From the IMG/VR virus record IMGVR_UViG_3300027868_000022, positions 1 through 30,742 of that record: DNA of 30,742 bases; one strand, written 5' to 3'. Position numbers and translations under genes: made by a program. Positions within the stretch are counted from its first letter, which is position 1; every line of letters begins with the position of its first letter. A model generated the notes under the pieces. That model saw nothing but the letters and a program-made list of their open reading frames with translations. It ran no database searches and had not been told where the DNA came from. The DNA is from a virus. Below are positions 17,921 to 26,721 of the stretch, one piece after another.

Positions 17921-18361
17921 CTATGAATCATCCATCGTGTAGAACACGGTAAAGCGATGCGTAGCGCTTGCCGATATGGCTATCGCTGCGACTGCTTCAA
18001 TCCATGCCCACTGTTGGATGGCGTTGTTGGTGAGACTCACCTTGATTGGCAACTTTATGCTGCCACGGTGAGGTGTTGTCACTGTAGATAGCGAAATGCT
18101 AGTCGATAAGGCCGACTCAGTGAGGGTGAAAGTATCAGAGATAGGCAACCGCAGACCCAATTTATAGGTCTGATTGGCCGCCGCATCGTCGATCCACCAA
18201 ATGTAATCGACGATGGTTGCTCCGTTTGGAACCTTAACCAGTTTGAAAACAGAACTTGCCGCGCCTGTGACGGCCGCTGCAATAACACCGGACTTGCACT
18301 GCATACCGGCGTGTACCGCTTTCACTTCTGAGGTCCACTCACTTGCTGTAAAAGTAGCCAT
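17921..18361 (-). CDS. Probable head decoration protein (146 aa)
   Basis: A Thr/Ala/Ser-rich beta protein with a short WIDDAAANQTYKLGLRLP segment and a C-terminal strand HRFTVFYTMDDS. No family name can be given. It lies 12 bases after the major capsid gene and ends just before a terminator, the typical place for a capsid stabilising or decoration protein. The role is inferred from position and composition. Confidence 0.75.
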   Translation of the reverse strand: MATFTASEWTSEVKAVHAGMQCKSGVIAAAVTGAASSVFKLVKVPNGATIVDYIWWIDDAAANQTYKLGLRLPISDTFTLTESALSTSISLSTVTTPHRGSIKLPIKVSLTNNAIQQWAWIEAVAAIAISASATHRFTVFYTMDDS

Positions 18362-18373
18362 AGTTAACCTCCG

Positions 18374-19453
18374 TTAAGGTGCTTCAGCATGAGACGCCAT
18401 CACGATGGTGCCAAAGTCGTTGCCGTTGAATTGCAACTTCTTTACCCCATAGATATGACCCGCCTTCACGCCGAGTTGATCGCCATAGTCGAACCGTTCT
18501 TCAAACCAGTTGAACGCATTGACACCACCTTTCCGCCCGATGGCGTAAGCCGCTGCCTGCGCACCCAGGAACACCGCACGGCGAACCGTGGTGGTGCTTG
18601 GCGCCAATGGGATGCGAGTGTTTTCAACAATAATAGTATTGTTGTATTCACCCAGTACCCGACCACCATTGAAGATACGGTTGTTCGTCTCACCACCTTC
18701 AACCCGCGCACGTTGCGTGTCGTACCAAGTTACCCTGGCCGCTGTCGCATCCGTCTTTAGACTGAAGATTTGGTTTGGATGTAATACAGCAACCCATCGT
18801 CTACCCCAAGGGGTAACCGGCATCCGAATTAACGGAACCGCGACAGTCGCCATATTGACCGCTTTGTCGATCATGGTGAGTTGGAAATTCGCGCTGCCTG
18901 ATTCCGAGGCCGAAAGCGAATTTTCCGTAGTGGCATCCAAGGGACCGAAGATGATCCTTGAATTCCCACTTGTGGTTGAAGCGGCAATGGTCGCCTGATT
19001 ACCGGTAAACTTGGTATTCGCTTGATCCGTGTTGCCTGCCACTTGATTTAAGAAAGCCGTGTCGAGACGATCCGCCGTCCAATCACGCAATCCATCAAAC
19101 GCCTCTTCGCGCACCGAGAACGGCACGCGTTGATCGTCTATTTCCCCACCAGACCTTACGGCATGGCGAAGCAGGTTGATGAATACGTCATCACTGAACG
19201 TTGTTAGCGCCTCTTCCTGACCTTCAAGAGTTTCGTTGCCCTGCCGACCATCACCGGACAATTGCATGCGCAGACCTATGCGAATACGATCACCAGCACT
19301 TTTACTCAACACGTCTTTGGTTTGGATAACCGAAGCGGACGATGGACCAGTCAGTAACCCAAAAAGGGTGTCTGACAAAGCCTCTCGATTAAGCCTCTTT
19401 TCCCAAACCTTGACGGTTAAAGGATGATTGACAGGATATGAAGTGTTAGCCAT
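18374..19453 (-). CDS. Major capsid protein, N4 gp56-like family (359 aa)
   Basis: Fits the DUF4043/N4-gp56 capsid family. The pattern is GDRIRIGLRMQLSGDG followed by ETLEGQEEALTTFSDDVFIN, and a central helical stretch SGGEIDDQRVPFSVREEAFDGLRDW. The C-terminus has ALQ-like beta strands and FNWFEERFDYGD. A well-spaced AGGAG lies six bases before the ATG, the strongest ribosome-binding site seen in this operon, as expected for the most abundant protein. Preceded by the scaffold gene and followed by the decoration candidate. Confidence 0.85.
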   Translation of the reverse strand: MANTSYPVNHPLTVKVWEKRLNREALSDTLFGLLTGPSSASVIQTKDVLSKSAGDRIRIGLRMQLSGDGRQGNETLEGQEEALTTFSDDVFINLLRHAVRSGGEIDDQRVPFSVREEAFDGLRDWTADRLDTAFLNQVAGNTDQANTKFTGNQATIAASTTSGNSRIIFGPLDATTENSLSASESGSANFQLTMIDKAVNMATVAVPLIRMPVTPWGRRWVAVLHPNQIFSLKTDATAARVTWYDTQRARVEGGETNNRIFNGGRVLGEYNNTIIVENTRIPLAPSTTTVRRAVFLGAQAAAYAIGRKGGVNAFNWFEERFDYGDQLGVKAGHIYGVKKLQFNGNDFGTIVMASHAEAP

Positions 19454-19632
19454 TTCATACTCCTGATAATTGAAAGAAAGTGTTTCGGATACGTCCGTCG
19501 CAAACCACTTACGCCGTGGCTAGGCTGAAACTACAATTAACGCCAGTAGTTGTGGCTGAATACTAAAGGTGGCCGGGGGGTTCCCTGCCAACTAGGGGGA
19601 GAAAGGGGTGCTAAATCGGCAGACCCCGACCA
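19454..19632 (-). other. Gap between scaffold and capsid genes
   Basis: 179 bases without a gene. It holds a short inverted repeat (AACTAC at 19529-19534, GTAGTT at 19546-19551), a GGCTGAA direct repeat (19523-19529, 19554-19560), and the capsid ribosome-binding site at its left end. No convincing promoter or terminator was seen. It may be a leader that sets capsid expression; weak evidence. Confidence 0.5.
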
Positions 19633-20415
19633 TTACCCCCCCTGAGCTGTTCTAATTTGTTCAGGGGTCAATGTGGCAAATTCTGCATCCGTCATCTTTG
19701 CCAGCGTTTCCATCGTTAACTCACCCTTGGGTGGCGAGCCTTTGGGGATAGTGCCAACATCTTGACCTTCCTTAATCGCTTCAATCCTCTCTTCAGCCTT
19801 GGCTGTGACCGGGATGTAACCCAGTTCCTTCGCCGCATCGTAAAGCCTGGAAGCTGCGTTCTCGTTTTGTGATAAAGCCGTCTGTGAGAACTGCATCGTC
19901 TCCATTGCAATCTGGTTCTGCGCCTGCTCCTGCGAATACCCCAGTTTGCCCAGTGAATTTAACCGGGTGGAGAAATAGTGATTCTTCGCTTCATTGTAAT
20001 CCGGCGTCTGCGCAGAGAATTGCGCTTCCTGAGAATTAAGCGTGTTTTGCAGATTGATGATGTTCAACTGCTCCCGAATGTCTGCATTCTCCTTTTGCTG
20101 TGCCGCTAAAGCCTCCTGCTGTTTGACTTCGGGGTCAACTTCGTCCTCAGTCCCCCACATCTTGTTCAATGTGGTAAGCCGTTCGTCTACACGGGCGAAC
20201 TTTTCCTCCATCCCGGACTTGTAATCGGTGAACTGCTGTTGCAATTCCTTTTTTTCGTGCCGTTCCCGGTCCATCGCCTGATGGATGGAATCATACTGTT
20301 CTTTTGCAACCGTCTCCGGTTCTGCTACCTCTTCTGCAACTTCTGCAACTTCACTGATCTCCTGGGCTATACCTTCCTCTTCCGCCATTTCCTTTTCAAA
20401 CTGGTCTTCGCTCAT
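19633..20415 (-). CDS. Probable scaffolding protein (260 aa)
   Basis: Strongly acidic N-terminus (repeated Glu/Ala, EVAEVAEEVAEPE), followed by a coiled-coil stretch (about 40-120) and a Gln/Asn-rich region (about 120-190). The C-terminus is a short LTMETLAKMTDAEFATLTPEQ helix typical of phage scaffolds that bind the capsid. Placed between portal and capsid genes, the usual position of a scaffold. Its ATG lies inside the portal gene's end (20-base overlap). Confidence 0.8.
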   Translation of the reverse strand: MSEDQFEKEMAEEEGIAQEISEVAEVAEEVAEPETVAKEQYDSIHQAMDRERHEKKELQQQFTDYKSGMEEKFARVDERLTTLNKMWGTEDEVDPEVKQQEALAAQQKENADIREQLNIINLQNTLNSQEAQFSAQTPDYNEAKNHYFSTRLNSLGKLGYSQEQAQNQIAMETMQFSQTALSQNENAASRLYDAAKELGYIPVTAKAEERIEAIKEGQDVGTIPKGSPPKGELTMETLAKMTDAEFATLTPEQIRTAQGG

Positions 20416-22243
20416 CTTTCTCCACCTTCAATCTGTTGGTCATCGCTTCAAATTCCTGTATGTCTATGCGTTCCCGGTCTCTGGAATCGGTCAATACTTC
20501 CTTAACCTGTTTGGTCGCATTCGCATCCACCCTTTCCTCGCGCTTCGCCTGAAGAATGAGATTCTCTTTCTCCAGCTTCTGAACTTGTTCCTGTAACTCC
20601 TGGATCGCCTGCGAATTGGCCTGGAATGCCTGCTTCCACTTGGTCGTCATACTCAACGGAAGCGGCATGTAATCCACAATCTCTGGAATCGGTGGGAAAC
20701 CGGCATTTATCAAAATGGGGAGAAGTTGCTGCAACGCTACCCACGCTTCCGTCTTGGAGTTGGGACTGTTTGGCGCATCATCGACAATCACGTCATACTT
20801 GACGTTCTCTTTCCGGGTTAGAGGTACGAACTGTTCGCCTTCCGGACCCACTACACGGATCAATCGTTCATCCGAGATATACCGCGCAATGAAATCAATC
20901 AATAATCTCCCATGCCTTTTCCGGTATCTCCGGAGTGAATCAAACATGATCGACAAAATCCCTAACGCCTGTTTGGTGCGTTGAAACTCAACAACACCAG
21001 CTTGCTCCCGATCAGCCAGACCTAAAAACTCCGGATTAACTCCCGAAACATCAGGAATGGCGGAAATCGCATACTGCATCAAACGATCAACATTGGCTGG
21101 AATCTGAAAACCGTTCTCGTGCTTGAGTTTGTTCAATCCCCCCACATTCAACTCAACCATCCCATCAGACCGGTTTATATCTTCCGCCGCCTTATCGGCA
21201 TTGGCAAAAGCGCCAGACTCATAAAACGTCACACCCTTGGGACTGGAATTGTAAATATGGAGAATCTGAGAGAAAAACTTGTTCGCCCACAACTGAGGAT
21301 CACGCATCCCACGCATCATCCCGTACCAAACCGTAGCCCCACTCCGCTTATCCCGCTTCCCGGTCATGCACTCGTAAGTGAATTTGTTAACCGGAATCTT
21401 TTTCTTCTCCAGTAGGGTCCGCGCCGCTACAAATGCCTGATAATAGACTTTGCGGAACTGCTTGACCCCTTCAATACCCTCTTGCAGTCTCCCGAACGCA
21501 TCAACCCCACGATCAAAAGACTCTAATTCGTACCACTGATACTGGATAACCTTGAATTCCCGGTTCTTCGGGTTGAAACTGAAAAACTCCCGCCCTTCAT
21601 AGTCTCTTTCACCAGGGTCCGCATTCTGCGGTTGATCCAACCCCTGTAAATCCCTCGTCTCCGGGATTAATTCCTTACCCGGCCATCTGGCCTTGACTTC
21701 ATCTTCCTTGACCCACTTCTCACGGCACAACCACGCCTTATCCTTCAGATTCCTTGCAGTTGCCGTTGTATCCCACCGCATTTCCAGGGGATCGGTTCTT
21801 TCTATCTCGATTTGGCCGTCCGGGTCTTCATCGAACACAGCGGACGTCTCGGTCCAACCCATCCCCATGATCAGCAATTCCCGGAAAGAATCGGATTCCT
21901 CATCTTCTGCATCGGCTAAATCCCTAACCCACTTCGCCGCAGCATTCCATACCTCAGTCTGCGCACCATCATCTAACGTCCGGGGGAGGTACGTCGCTTC
22001 CTGACGATTGACCACTTCACTGCCGGAAACTGCATCTATAACCTTCGCAACACGATTGAACGTGACAGCGGGACGTCCCTGCTCGTCCAGTTCCCCTTGG
22101 TCTTCTTCATCCCACTGGTGTCCGTTGTAGAAATCAAGGTCTAACCTGGCTTCCTGACGCCACGCCTCGATAACCGTGTCACTACCCTTGTACTGCTGCC
22201 AGATATGTTCTACCAGTTCTTCGTTCTTCAGGTTGAAGATCAT
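20396..22243 (-). CDS. Portal protein, P22-type (615 aa)
   Basis: The typical P22-portal start is present: DLDFYNGHQWDEEDQGELDEQGRPAVTFNRV is reduced here to the recognisable core YNGHQW, RPAVTFNRV and VSGSEVVNRQEA. The middle has the RWDTTATARNLKDKAWLC segment and the C-terminal half has a long helix LQEQVQKLEKENL (crown or barrel-like). It forms the dodecameric DNA channel at the capsid vertex. ATG overlaps the preceding small gene's stop (ATGA). Slightly shorter than P22 gp1 (725 aa). Confidence 0.9.
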   Translation of the reverse strand: MIFNLKNEELVEHIWQQYKGSDTVIEAWRQEARLDLDFYNGHQWDEEDQGELDEQGRPAVTFNRVAKVIDAVSGSEVVNRQEATYLPRTLDDGAQTEVWNAAAKWVRDLADAEDEESDSFRELLIMGMGWTETSAVFDEDPDGQIEIERTDPLEMRWDTTATARNLKDKAWLCREKWVKEDEVKARWPGKELIPETRDLQGLDQPQNADPGERDYEGREFFSFNPKNREFKVIQYQWYELESFDRGVDAFGRLQEGIEGVKQFRKVYYQAFVAARTLLEKKKIPVNKFTYECMTGKRDKRSGATVWYGMMRGMRDPQLWANKFFSQILHIYNSSPKGVTFYESGAFANADKAAEDINRSDGMVELNVGGLNKLKHENGFQIPANVDRLMQYAISAIPDVSGVNPEFLGLADREQAGVVEFQRTKQALGILSIMFDSLRRYRKRHGRLLIDFIARYISDERLIRVVGPEGEQFVPLTRKENVKYDVIVDDAPNSPNSKTEAWVALQQLLPILINAGFPPIPEIVDYMPLPLSMTTKWKQAFQANSQAIQELQEQVQKLEKENLILQAKREERVDANATKQVKEVLTDSRDRERIDIQEFEAMTNRLKVEKDERRPV

Positions 22244-22494
22244 TCTTGTTCAAAATCCTCTTCTTTCAACACCTTCACCCGGTCTTTGGATACAACCACC
22301 ATCCAACCATCCTTAGCCGAATACAACCGGGTCGCCGCATCCTTCCCCAGTGACTTGATCAAGGCTATTTCAACCTTTTTAGCATTCTCCTGATGCGCCG
22401 TTTTCTCCTTGGCGAGATTTTGCATAACTTCCGTTAAATGCGGAATCTTGACTTCCCTCAACTCCACATACAAATCAATTTCACTCTTTTTCAT
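22240..22494 (-). CDS. Small charged protein, paralog of its upstream neighbour (84 aa)
   Basis: Aligns along its length with the 86-aa protein at 22481-22741: MKKSEIDLYVELREVKIPHL versus MKQTDIDRLVDIKRVEWPKL at the start, an AxxKxLG-type block in the middle, and VxVxKDRVKVLKEEDF-like ends. Highly charged, helical, no cysteines. AAGGA lies eight bases before the ATG. Function unknown; it sits between terminase and portal. Confidence 0.75.
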   Translation of the reverse strand: MKKSEIDLYVELREVKIPHLTEVMQNLAKEKTAHQENAKKVEIALIKSLGKDAATRLYSAKDGWMVVVSKDRVKVLKEEDFEQE

Positions 22495-22741
22495 CGTAAG
22501 ATTCCTTATCCAGAATAGTTACCGTTTTCTCTCTGGCGCGAACCTCGACCAGAACACCGTTAGAAGTCTCCCATACCTTAATTTGTTCCCGCCCCAATTT
22601 GGCTACCGCCGTTTTTTCAAGATGATTCCATTCACCATCCAAGGCTTGCTTGTCCTTCTTCAATTCCTTGGACCGTACATCCAGCTTGGGCCACTCAACC
22701 CTTTTAATGTCTACTAACCTGTCAATGTCTGTTTGTTTCAT
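22481..22741 (-). CDS. Small charged protein, paralog of the next gene (86 aa)
   Basis: The start at 22741 is chosen for its GAGG ribosome-binding site seven bases upstream and because the alignment with the 84-aa neighbour begins exactly there; a longer reading would add 16 residues. Helical, Lys/Glu-rich, with a C-terminal beta part LVEVRAREKTVTILD. Likely from a tandem gene duplication. Function unknown. Confidence 0.75.
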   Translation of the reverse strand: MKQTDIDRLVDIKRVEWPKLDVRSKELKKDKQALDGEWNHLEKTAVAKLGREQIKVWETSNGVLVEVRAREKTVTILDKESYDEKE

Positions 22742-22898
22742 TTTGTAACCTCGGGTCTTTTCCCGGTTCCTTACTTTTAGGGTCGCCATACTTCAAACAA
22801 CACTCACGGCACAGCGTCTCAGTTTCCCAAAACATTTTATGTCTGCCATCACACCCACAGCACGCACAATTAAACCGGGATTTATATTTAGGATTCAT
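22722..22898 (-). CDS. Small Cys-rich, probable zinc-binding protein (58 aa)
   Basis: Contains CACCGCDG and LCRECC, giving two CxxC-type pairs that fit one zinc site, then a charged C-terminus. Its ATG overlaps the terminase stop (ATGA); an ATG four codons earlier (22910) is an alternative. Length and cysteine pattern are consistent with a small zinc ribbon that binds nucleic acid or a protein; not recognised. Confidence 0.65.
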   Translation of the reverse strand: MNPKYKSRFNCACCGCDGRHKMFWETETLCRECCLKYGDPKSKEPGKDPRLQNETNRH

Positions 22899-25402
22899 GC
22901 CGCCATCCAACTCCGTCTCCGAGTCTTGGGTTTATCATCATATCGCTGCCGTGCCGCCTCCTTTTTCGGAGTCAACAAATCATAGGCAAACAACCTCGTT
23001 GCATCGTACTGAAGCGCATCATGCGGATGCGAATAATCGTTCTTCTCCGGTTTCTCGGAAATCGTACCGGCTTTGTTCATCATCTTGCGGTAGAAATACC
23101 CACCCTTGAATCCCTTCCGCAAGACCTTGCACCGGGGGTGCATGACAAATCCATCCTTGCGTCCCATCGGCTTTCTGACCGCTTCAATTCTAATCCCAGG
23201 TTCCTGAGTCCCCGGTTCGATCATGATCCCCTTTGAACGGAGTATCTGGAAACAGGTTTTTTCATCGACCTGACTCCTTGCGTCTCCGGCAGGATCACCG
23301 AAATCCTGAAAGATGAAATCAGGATAATGCTGATTGCAGTAGGTGATTAAATCATCACTGAACCGGTCTACCGCAATATTGGTCCCAACGAATTCATCCA
23401 GAATCCGCCACTGGCCGGAAGGGTGCATCTGCGAGAACGTCACCGCTGGCGTATTGCCGTTCCAGTGCGGTTTGCCGCCTCGCCTCACATATAACGTGTG
23501 ATAAGGAACATTCAAACAATATATTCTTCCGTCATATTGCACCCTTCGGAAACTGCGCTTATGAAATTCTGCACGTTGGGCGTGTTTCTTAAATGTGATG
23601 GAATAACCGCCTTTATTCGTTATTACACGTGCCGTATTACCTTCCGCCATTACGCTTTGCTGCGGCGCAACCACACGAAGAGATGTATTCCATCCAACCT
23701 TTTGCGCCAACTCCTGCAACGCCCCTGCCATCGTCAGAGAGGTAGTAAAGATGGTGTGTTCTTCAACCCCGTTTCGCACTCGGATATGTCCATCACCAAT
23801 GGTATAAAATCGTATGAAATTGAGAATATGACTCGTCGGCATCTGCTTGATTATCGGATGCACATACTTAATACAGGCGCGCCCAAACGCATTGAGAAAT
23901 AACGCTAATTCAGGATCGTACAACCTCCACCCTGCCGCCTTCCCGCCATCCTTCCTGCGCCAATCCTTGCCGGTCTCCCTCAGAAGATCAGCAATTTCCC
24001 TGTTATTTTCCTTCTGATAAATAGACACCCGATTGCCGTCCGTGCAACCCTCACTGAGATATATACCCATGAAACCAGCAAATACTTTAGACGATATACC
24101 GAAATATTCCTTCTCCCGGTAATCAGGACTCCACTGCGAACATAAATCGACATAATGATGACCACTCATGTTTTCAGATAACCATTGCGCACTCGCCCAA
24201 TGCACCTTGTCAGGAGTATCGCGATACGTAAACGGAACCACATGTTCTGGCGTAACGCACATGTTCATCTCAGTGTTGGCCCATTCAAGCATTTCTCCCC
24301 TGTATGGACGATCAACCTTGAAATTAATATCCGTATATTCCATCAGCCCCGTATCCGGGTTCCGTGTAGCAACCTGGTCGAATACCTCATCAACATCCTT
24401 AAATAATTTCCACCCTGATTTGGTCAACACTTCCGTATCATCGGAATAACATAAACCAAAGTCCCAACCACGGCGAATCATCAACCCCTCCGTAACATCA
24501 AACTCCCCACAATGCACCGCATCGTCATACTCGGGATAAACCGGCTGTCCATCAATGATGAACCCATAATCCCCATGAATGTAGACTTTGATGTATTCAG
24601 ACTTCTTGCCGGCGGCCAGATTCTTGTAGTAGTCCTTTTTTAGATTGACTAGATTCTCAGCTTTGGGACTCAACCCCGAAGGTTGCTTGAACAACTCGTA
24701 CTTATCGTGCTTGCGACAAAAGGCAAACTCTTCATGCGTGAACTTGTTGAAGACCCGAACAGACGGTTCCCCACACTTCTTACCCGTCGAATCTTCGATG
24801 ATCTCAGTACAAACCCTGGATGTGTCCAACGACTCTTCAAAATGCCGGTACCACCAGGAATCAGTGTCAGGAGGATTGGTATCCATAATCACCCCATCCC
24901 AGGTACACCCCTCTTCCCGAAACGAAGGATACCGACCTACACGTCCCTGTATAGCCTCGAAAATAGCTTCAGGGACTTCCCTGGCTTCGTTCAACCACGC
25001 ACCCGTGTACTCCGTTGAAAGAAGGTTCTCGACCTGATCCGGCCTGTCTAAAGCACGGAAAAGTATCTCGATCTCACAATCCTTGAATCGCGTGATCTTG
25101 TATTCATGCTTCTGCGTGTGATACTTCCCGAAAATCCGCGGCGGGAACCAATCGTGAACCGTCCTAATGGTTGAATCATTCAACTGCGGATACGAATTCC
25201 GGATAACCGCCCAACGAGTCCTGCGTATCCCATCCGCCCCCGGTCGCTGTTCCATCCCCCGACGAATGATCTCCAACACACACCCCGAAGACTTGCCCGA
25301 CCCGAACGGACCCATGATCCCCCGAATGAACTTGGTGGAATCGGTGAATCGCTCTATCGTCGGGACCGGTCCATAATCGTACTCAATCTTCTTGTTCGTC
25401 AC
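22895..25402 (-). CDS. terL: Terminase large subunit with an intein (835 aa precursor, about 502 aa after splicing)
   Basis: The ATPase is shown by Walker A GPFGSGKS (residues 31-38) and the Walker B-like GAWLNEARE (134-142), where Asn stands before the Glu. The nuclease domain has the RuvC-like first Asp in RGWDFGL (D314), then FQDFGDPAG (D700, D703) and HPHDALQY (D795). Between D314's motif and the following TPAVTFSQ an intein is inserted. The extein join WDFGL-TPAV restores the standard terminase motif. Packages DNA with the small subunit and cuts concatemers. GTG start overlapping the preceding stop (GTGA). Confidence 0.92.
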   Translation of the reverse strand: MTNKKIEYDYGPVPTIERFTDSTKFIRGIMGPFGSGKSSGCVLEIIRRGMEQRPGADGIRRTRWAVIRNSYPQLNDSTIRTVHDWFPPRIFGKYHTQKHEYKITRFKDCEIEILFRALDRPDQVENLLSTEYTGAWLNEAREVPEAIFEAIQGRVGRYPSFREEGCTWDGVIMDTNPPDTDSWWYRHFEESLDTSRVCTEIIEDSTGKKCGEPSVRVFNKFTHEEFAFCRKHDKYELFKQPSGLSPKAENLVNLKKDYYKNLAAGKKSEYIKVYIHGDYGFIIDGQPVYPEYDDAVHCGEFDVTEGLMIRRGWDFGLCYSDDTEVLTKSGWKLFKDVDEVFDQVATRNPDTGLMEYTDINFKVDRPYRGEMLEWANTEMNMCVTPEHVVPFTYRDTPDKVHWASAQWLSENMSGHHYVDLCSQWSPDYREKEYFGISSKVFAGFMGIYLSEGCTDGNRVSIYQKENNREIADLLRETGKDWRRKDGGKAAGWRLYDPELALFLNAFGRACIKYVHPIIKQMPTSHILNFIRFYTIGDGHIRVRNGVEEHTIFTTSLTMAGALQELAQKVGWNTSLRVVAPQQSVMAEGNTARVITNKGGYSITFKKHAQRAEFHKRSFRRVQYDGRIYCLNVPYHTLYVRRGGKPHWNGNTPAVTFSQMHPSGQWRILDEFVGTNIAVDRFSDDLITYCNQHYPDFIFQDFGDPAGDARSQVDEKTCFQILRSKGIMIEPGTQEPGIRIEAVRKPMGRKDGFVMHPRCKVLRKGFKGGYFYRKMMNKAGTISEKPEKNDYSHPHDALQYDATRLFAYDLLTPKKEAARQRYDDKPKTRRRSWMAA
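23453..24451 (-). mobile_element. Intein with LAGLIDADG homing endonuclease inside terL
   Basis: Residues 318-650 of the precursor (333 aa), in frame. It opens with Cys318 (CYSDDTEVLTKSGW, block A); CVTPEHVV at about 382-389 is block B (T-P-E-H). Two dodecapeptide endonuclease motifs keep their acids: GIYLSEG (E451) and FYTIGDG (D537). It ends with IYCLNVPYHTLYVRR and HWNGN, so the last Asn is preceded by Gly rather than the usual His; +1 is Thr651. All splicing residues other than that Gly look intact, and both endonuclease acids suggest an active homing enzyme. Confidence 0.9.
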
Positions 25403-25965
25403 CGATTGGACCCTTGCCCCCGCGTCGGCCCAAACAGAGAATCCACCCGATCCTGGAACCCAAACAACTGATTTGGATTGACCTGGAGATTGTTACCCGA
25501 TACCCCGAACGTTTGCGGGAATTTCGCCACAGTTGACGCTACCCGACCCGGACTCAACTGCTGACCAGCAAACGAAGTCGGAAACACGTTTCGCGGTACA
25601 TTCTGCGGTACATTCGCCACATTCGGCACCCGCCCACCAAAATTAAAACCACCCGGAGTCTTCCCACTTTCCCCCACATTCGAGACCAAATTCCCCAATC
25701 CGCCCTGTTGATTGGGTTGATTCTGAAAACCCAAATTCTGGATATTCAATCCGTTACCTAATAATTGCTGCAAAACTTCCGGCGGAAGCGCACCTAATAA
25801 CTGCGCTAAAGTGATCTCAGACGGTGCCTCCTGTGGGACATTGGTCAAAGTCCCGCGTTGAGAAGATAACAAACTCCCCAATCCAGCACCCCCCAATCCA
25901 CCAACCAACGCACCCGGCAATCCACCAAACGCCAGACCCGCTAACGCACCTAATCCAAAAGCCAT
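25399..25965 (-). CDS. Gly/Leu/Asn-rich hydrophobic protein (188 aa)
   Basis: The first 35 residues are almost entirely Gly/Ala/Leu (GLGALAGLAFGGLPGALVGG), a glycine-zipper-like membrane segment. The rest is Gln/Asn/Pro/Gly-rich with repeated NVP/NV units (NVANVPQNVPRNVF) and no charged domain. It may be a membrane-interacting or disordered virion protein. TAATG junction with the upstream gene and a purine-rich GGAGAGGG ribosome-binding site. Its stop overlaps the terL GTG. Confidence 0.7.
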   Translation of the reverse strand: MAFGLGALAGLAFGGLPGALVGGLGGAGLGSLLSSQRGTLTNVPQEAPSEITLAQLLGALPPEVLQQLLGNGLNIQNLGFQNQPNQQGGLGNLVSNVGESGKTPGGFNFGGRVPNVANVPQNVPRNVFPTSFAGQQLSPGRVASTVAKFPQTFGVSGNNLQVNPNQLFGFQDRVDSLFGPTRGQGSNR

Positions 25966-26174
25966 TAGACCCTCTCCAATAATTGTAGAATCCGACCACG
26001 ATCCATCCGTTTAACCATCTGCGCAACCTGATCCGTCACCCAGGAACGATCCAATCCACGACTCGACCCAACTAAATCAACCGCCTCCCACCCATCAGCC
26101 TCTAAATACTCCAGGAAAACACGCTTCCGATCCTCCAACCTGAACTTGAAATCGAAATACCCTACGGTTTCCAC
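25965..26174 (-). CDS. Small hypothetical protein (69 aa), GTG start
   Basis: Charged, with an N-terminal aromatic strand (YFDFKFRLEDRKRVFLEYL) and a basic C-terminal helix (MVKRMDRGRILQLLERV). No family recognised. The GTG start lies inside the previous gene's last codons (13-base overlap) without a strong ribosome-binding site, so the exact start is uncertain. Part of the run of tiny genes upstream of terL. Confidence 0.6.
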   Translation of the reverse strand: METVGYFDFKFRLEDRKRVFLEYLEADGWEAVDLVGSSRGLDRSWVTDQVAQMVKRMDRGRILQLLERV

Positions 26175-26482
26175 GGCTGTACTACCGGGAAACCTCCCGT
26201 CGAATAAGGGTTCTGAACCGAATACGGACTGAACGGATTCCCATACTTCCCAAATTGATTGTTGATCGAATCCGGACTGAATTGACTCCCGTACCGCCCA
26301 AATGGATTCGATACAGAATTCGGATCAAACCGATTTGAATTCAAATTTCCTAAATACTTCCCATCCGCACTCCAAATCTGCACAGATTGACCACAAACCA
26401 CCAACGGGATAACCGCAAACACCAAAACCAGCAAACCACCGGCCACAAACGGCACCCACTCCCGAATGTTCCAAAGATTCAT
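26162..26482 (-). CDS. Secreted or membrane protein with NPFGRYG-type repeats (106 aa)
   Basis: The ATG at 26482 has GGGAG seven bases upstream. Residues about 9-31 are a hydrophobic signal or membrane segment ending VVCGQS. After that comes WSADGKYLGNLNSNRFDPNS, then tandem units of the kind NPFGRYGSQFSPDSIN. Such Tyr/Asn/Pro/Gly repeats occur in bacterial exported proteins of unknown function. A phage copy between the terminase genes suggests acquisition from a bacterium, perhaps a surface effect on the infected cell. Function not established. Confidence 0.7.
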   Translation of the reverse strand: MNLWNIREWVPFVAGGLLVLVFAVIPLVVCGQSVQIWSADGKYLGNLNSNRFDPNSVSNPFGRYGSQFSPDSINNQFGKYGNPFSPYSVQNPYSTGGFPVVQPWKP

Positions 26483-26511
26483 CACAATTCTCCCATATTA
26501 ACTGTCACAAA

Positions 26512-26721
26512 TTACGCACCCATCCGCCGACTACGACGCACCGGTTTCTTCAAAACCTTGATCCTGCTCCCTTTGAAATCACGTACTAACTTCCGACCAG
26601 TAGCCTTCATATCCTTCGCCCTGTCACCCGGATCACGCACCGCAGCCTTCCGACGCAAAACCTTCAACCGCTTCTCATTCGCAGCCATCCGCGCCTTCAA
26701 CCTCTGCTTCTCAGTCGGCAC
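26512..26721 (-). CDS. Small very basic protein (69 aa), GTG start
   Basis: About one third Lys and Arg (for example RLKARMAANEKRLKVLRRK), no acidic domain and no cysteines, which fits nucleic-acid binding or disordered packing. The GTG start shares its G with the TAG of the 14-aa peptide upstream (TAGTG) and has a strong GGAGG about eight bases away. Function unknown. Confidence 0.65.
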   Translation of the reverse strand: MPTEKQRLKARMAANEKRLKVLRRKAAVRDPGDRAKDMKATGRKLVRDFKGSRIKVLKKPVRRSRRMGA

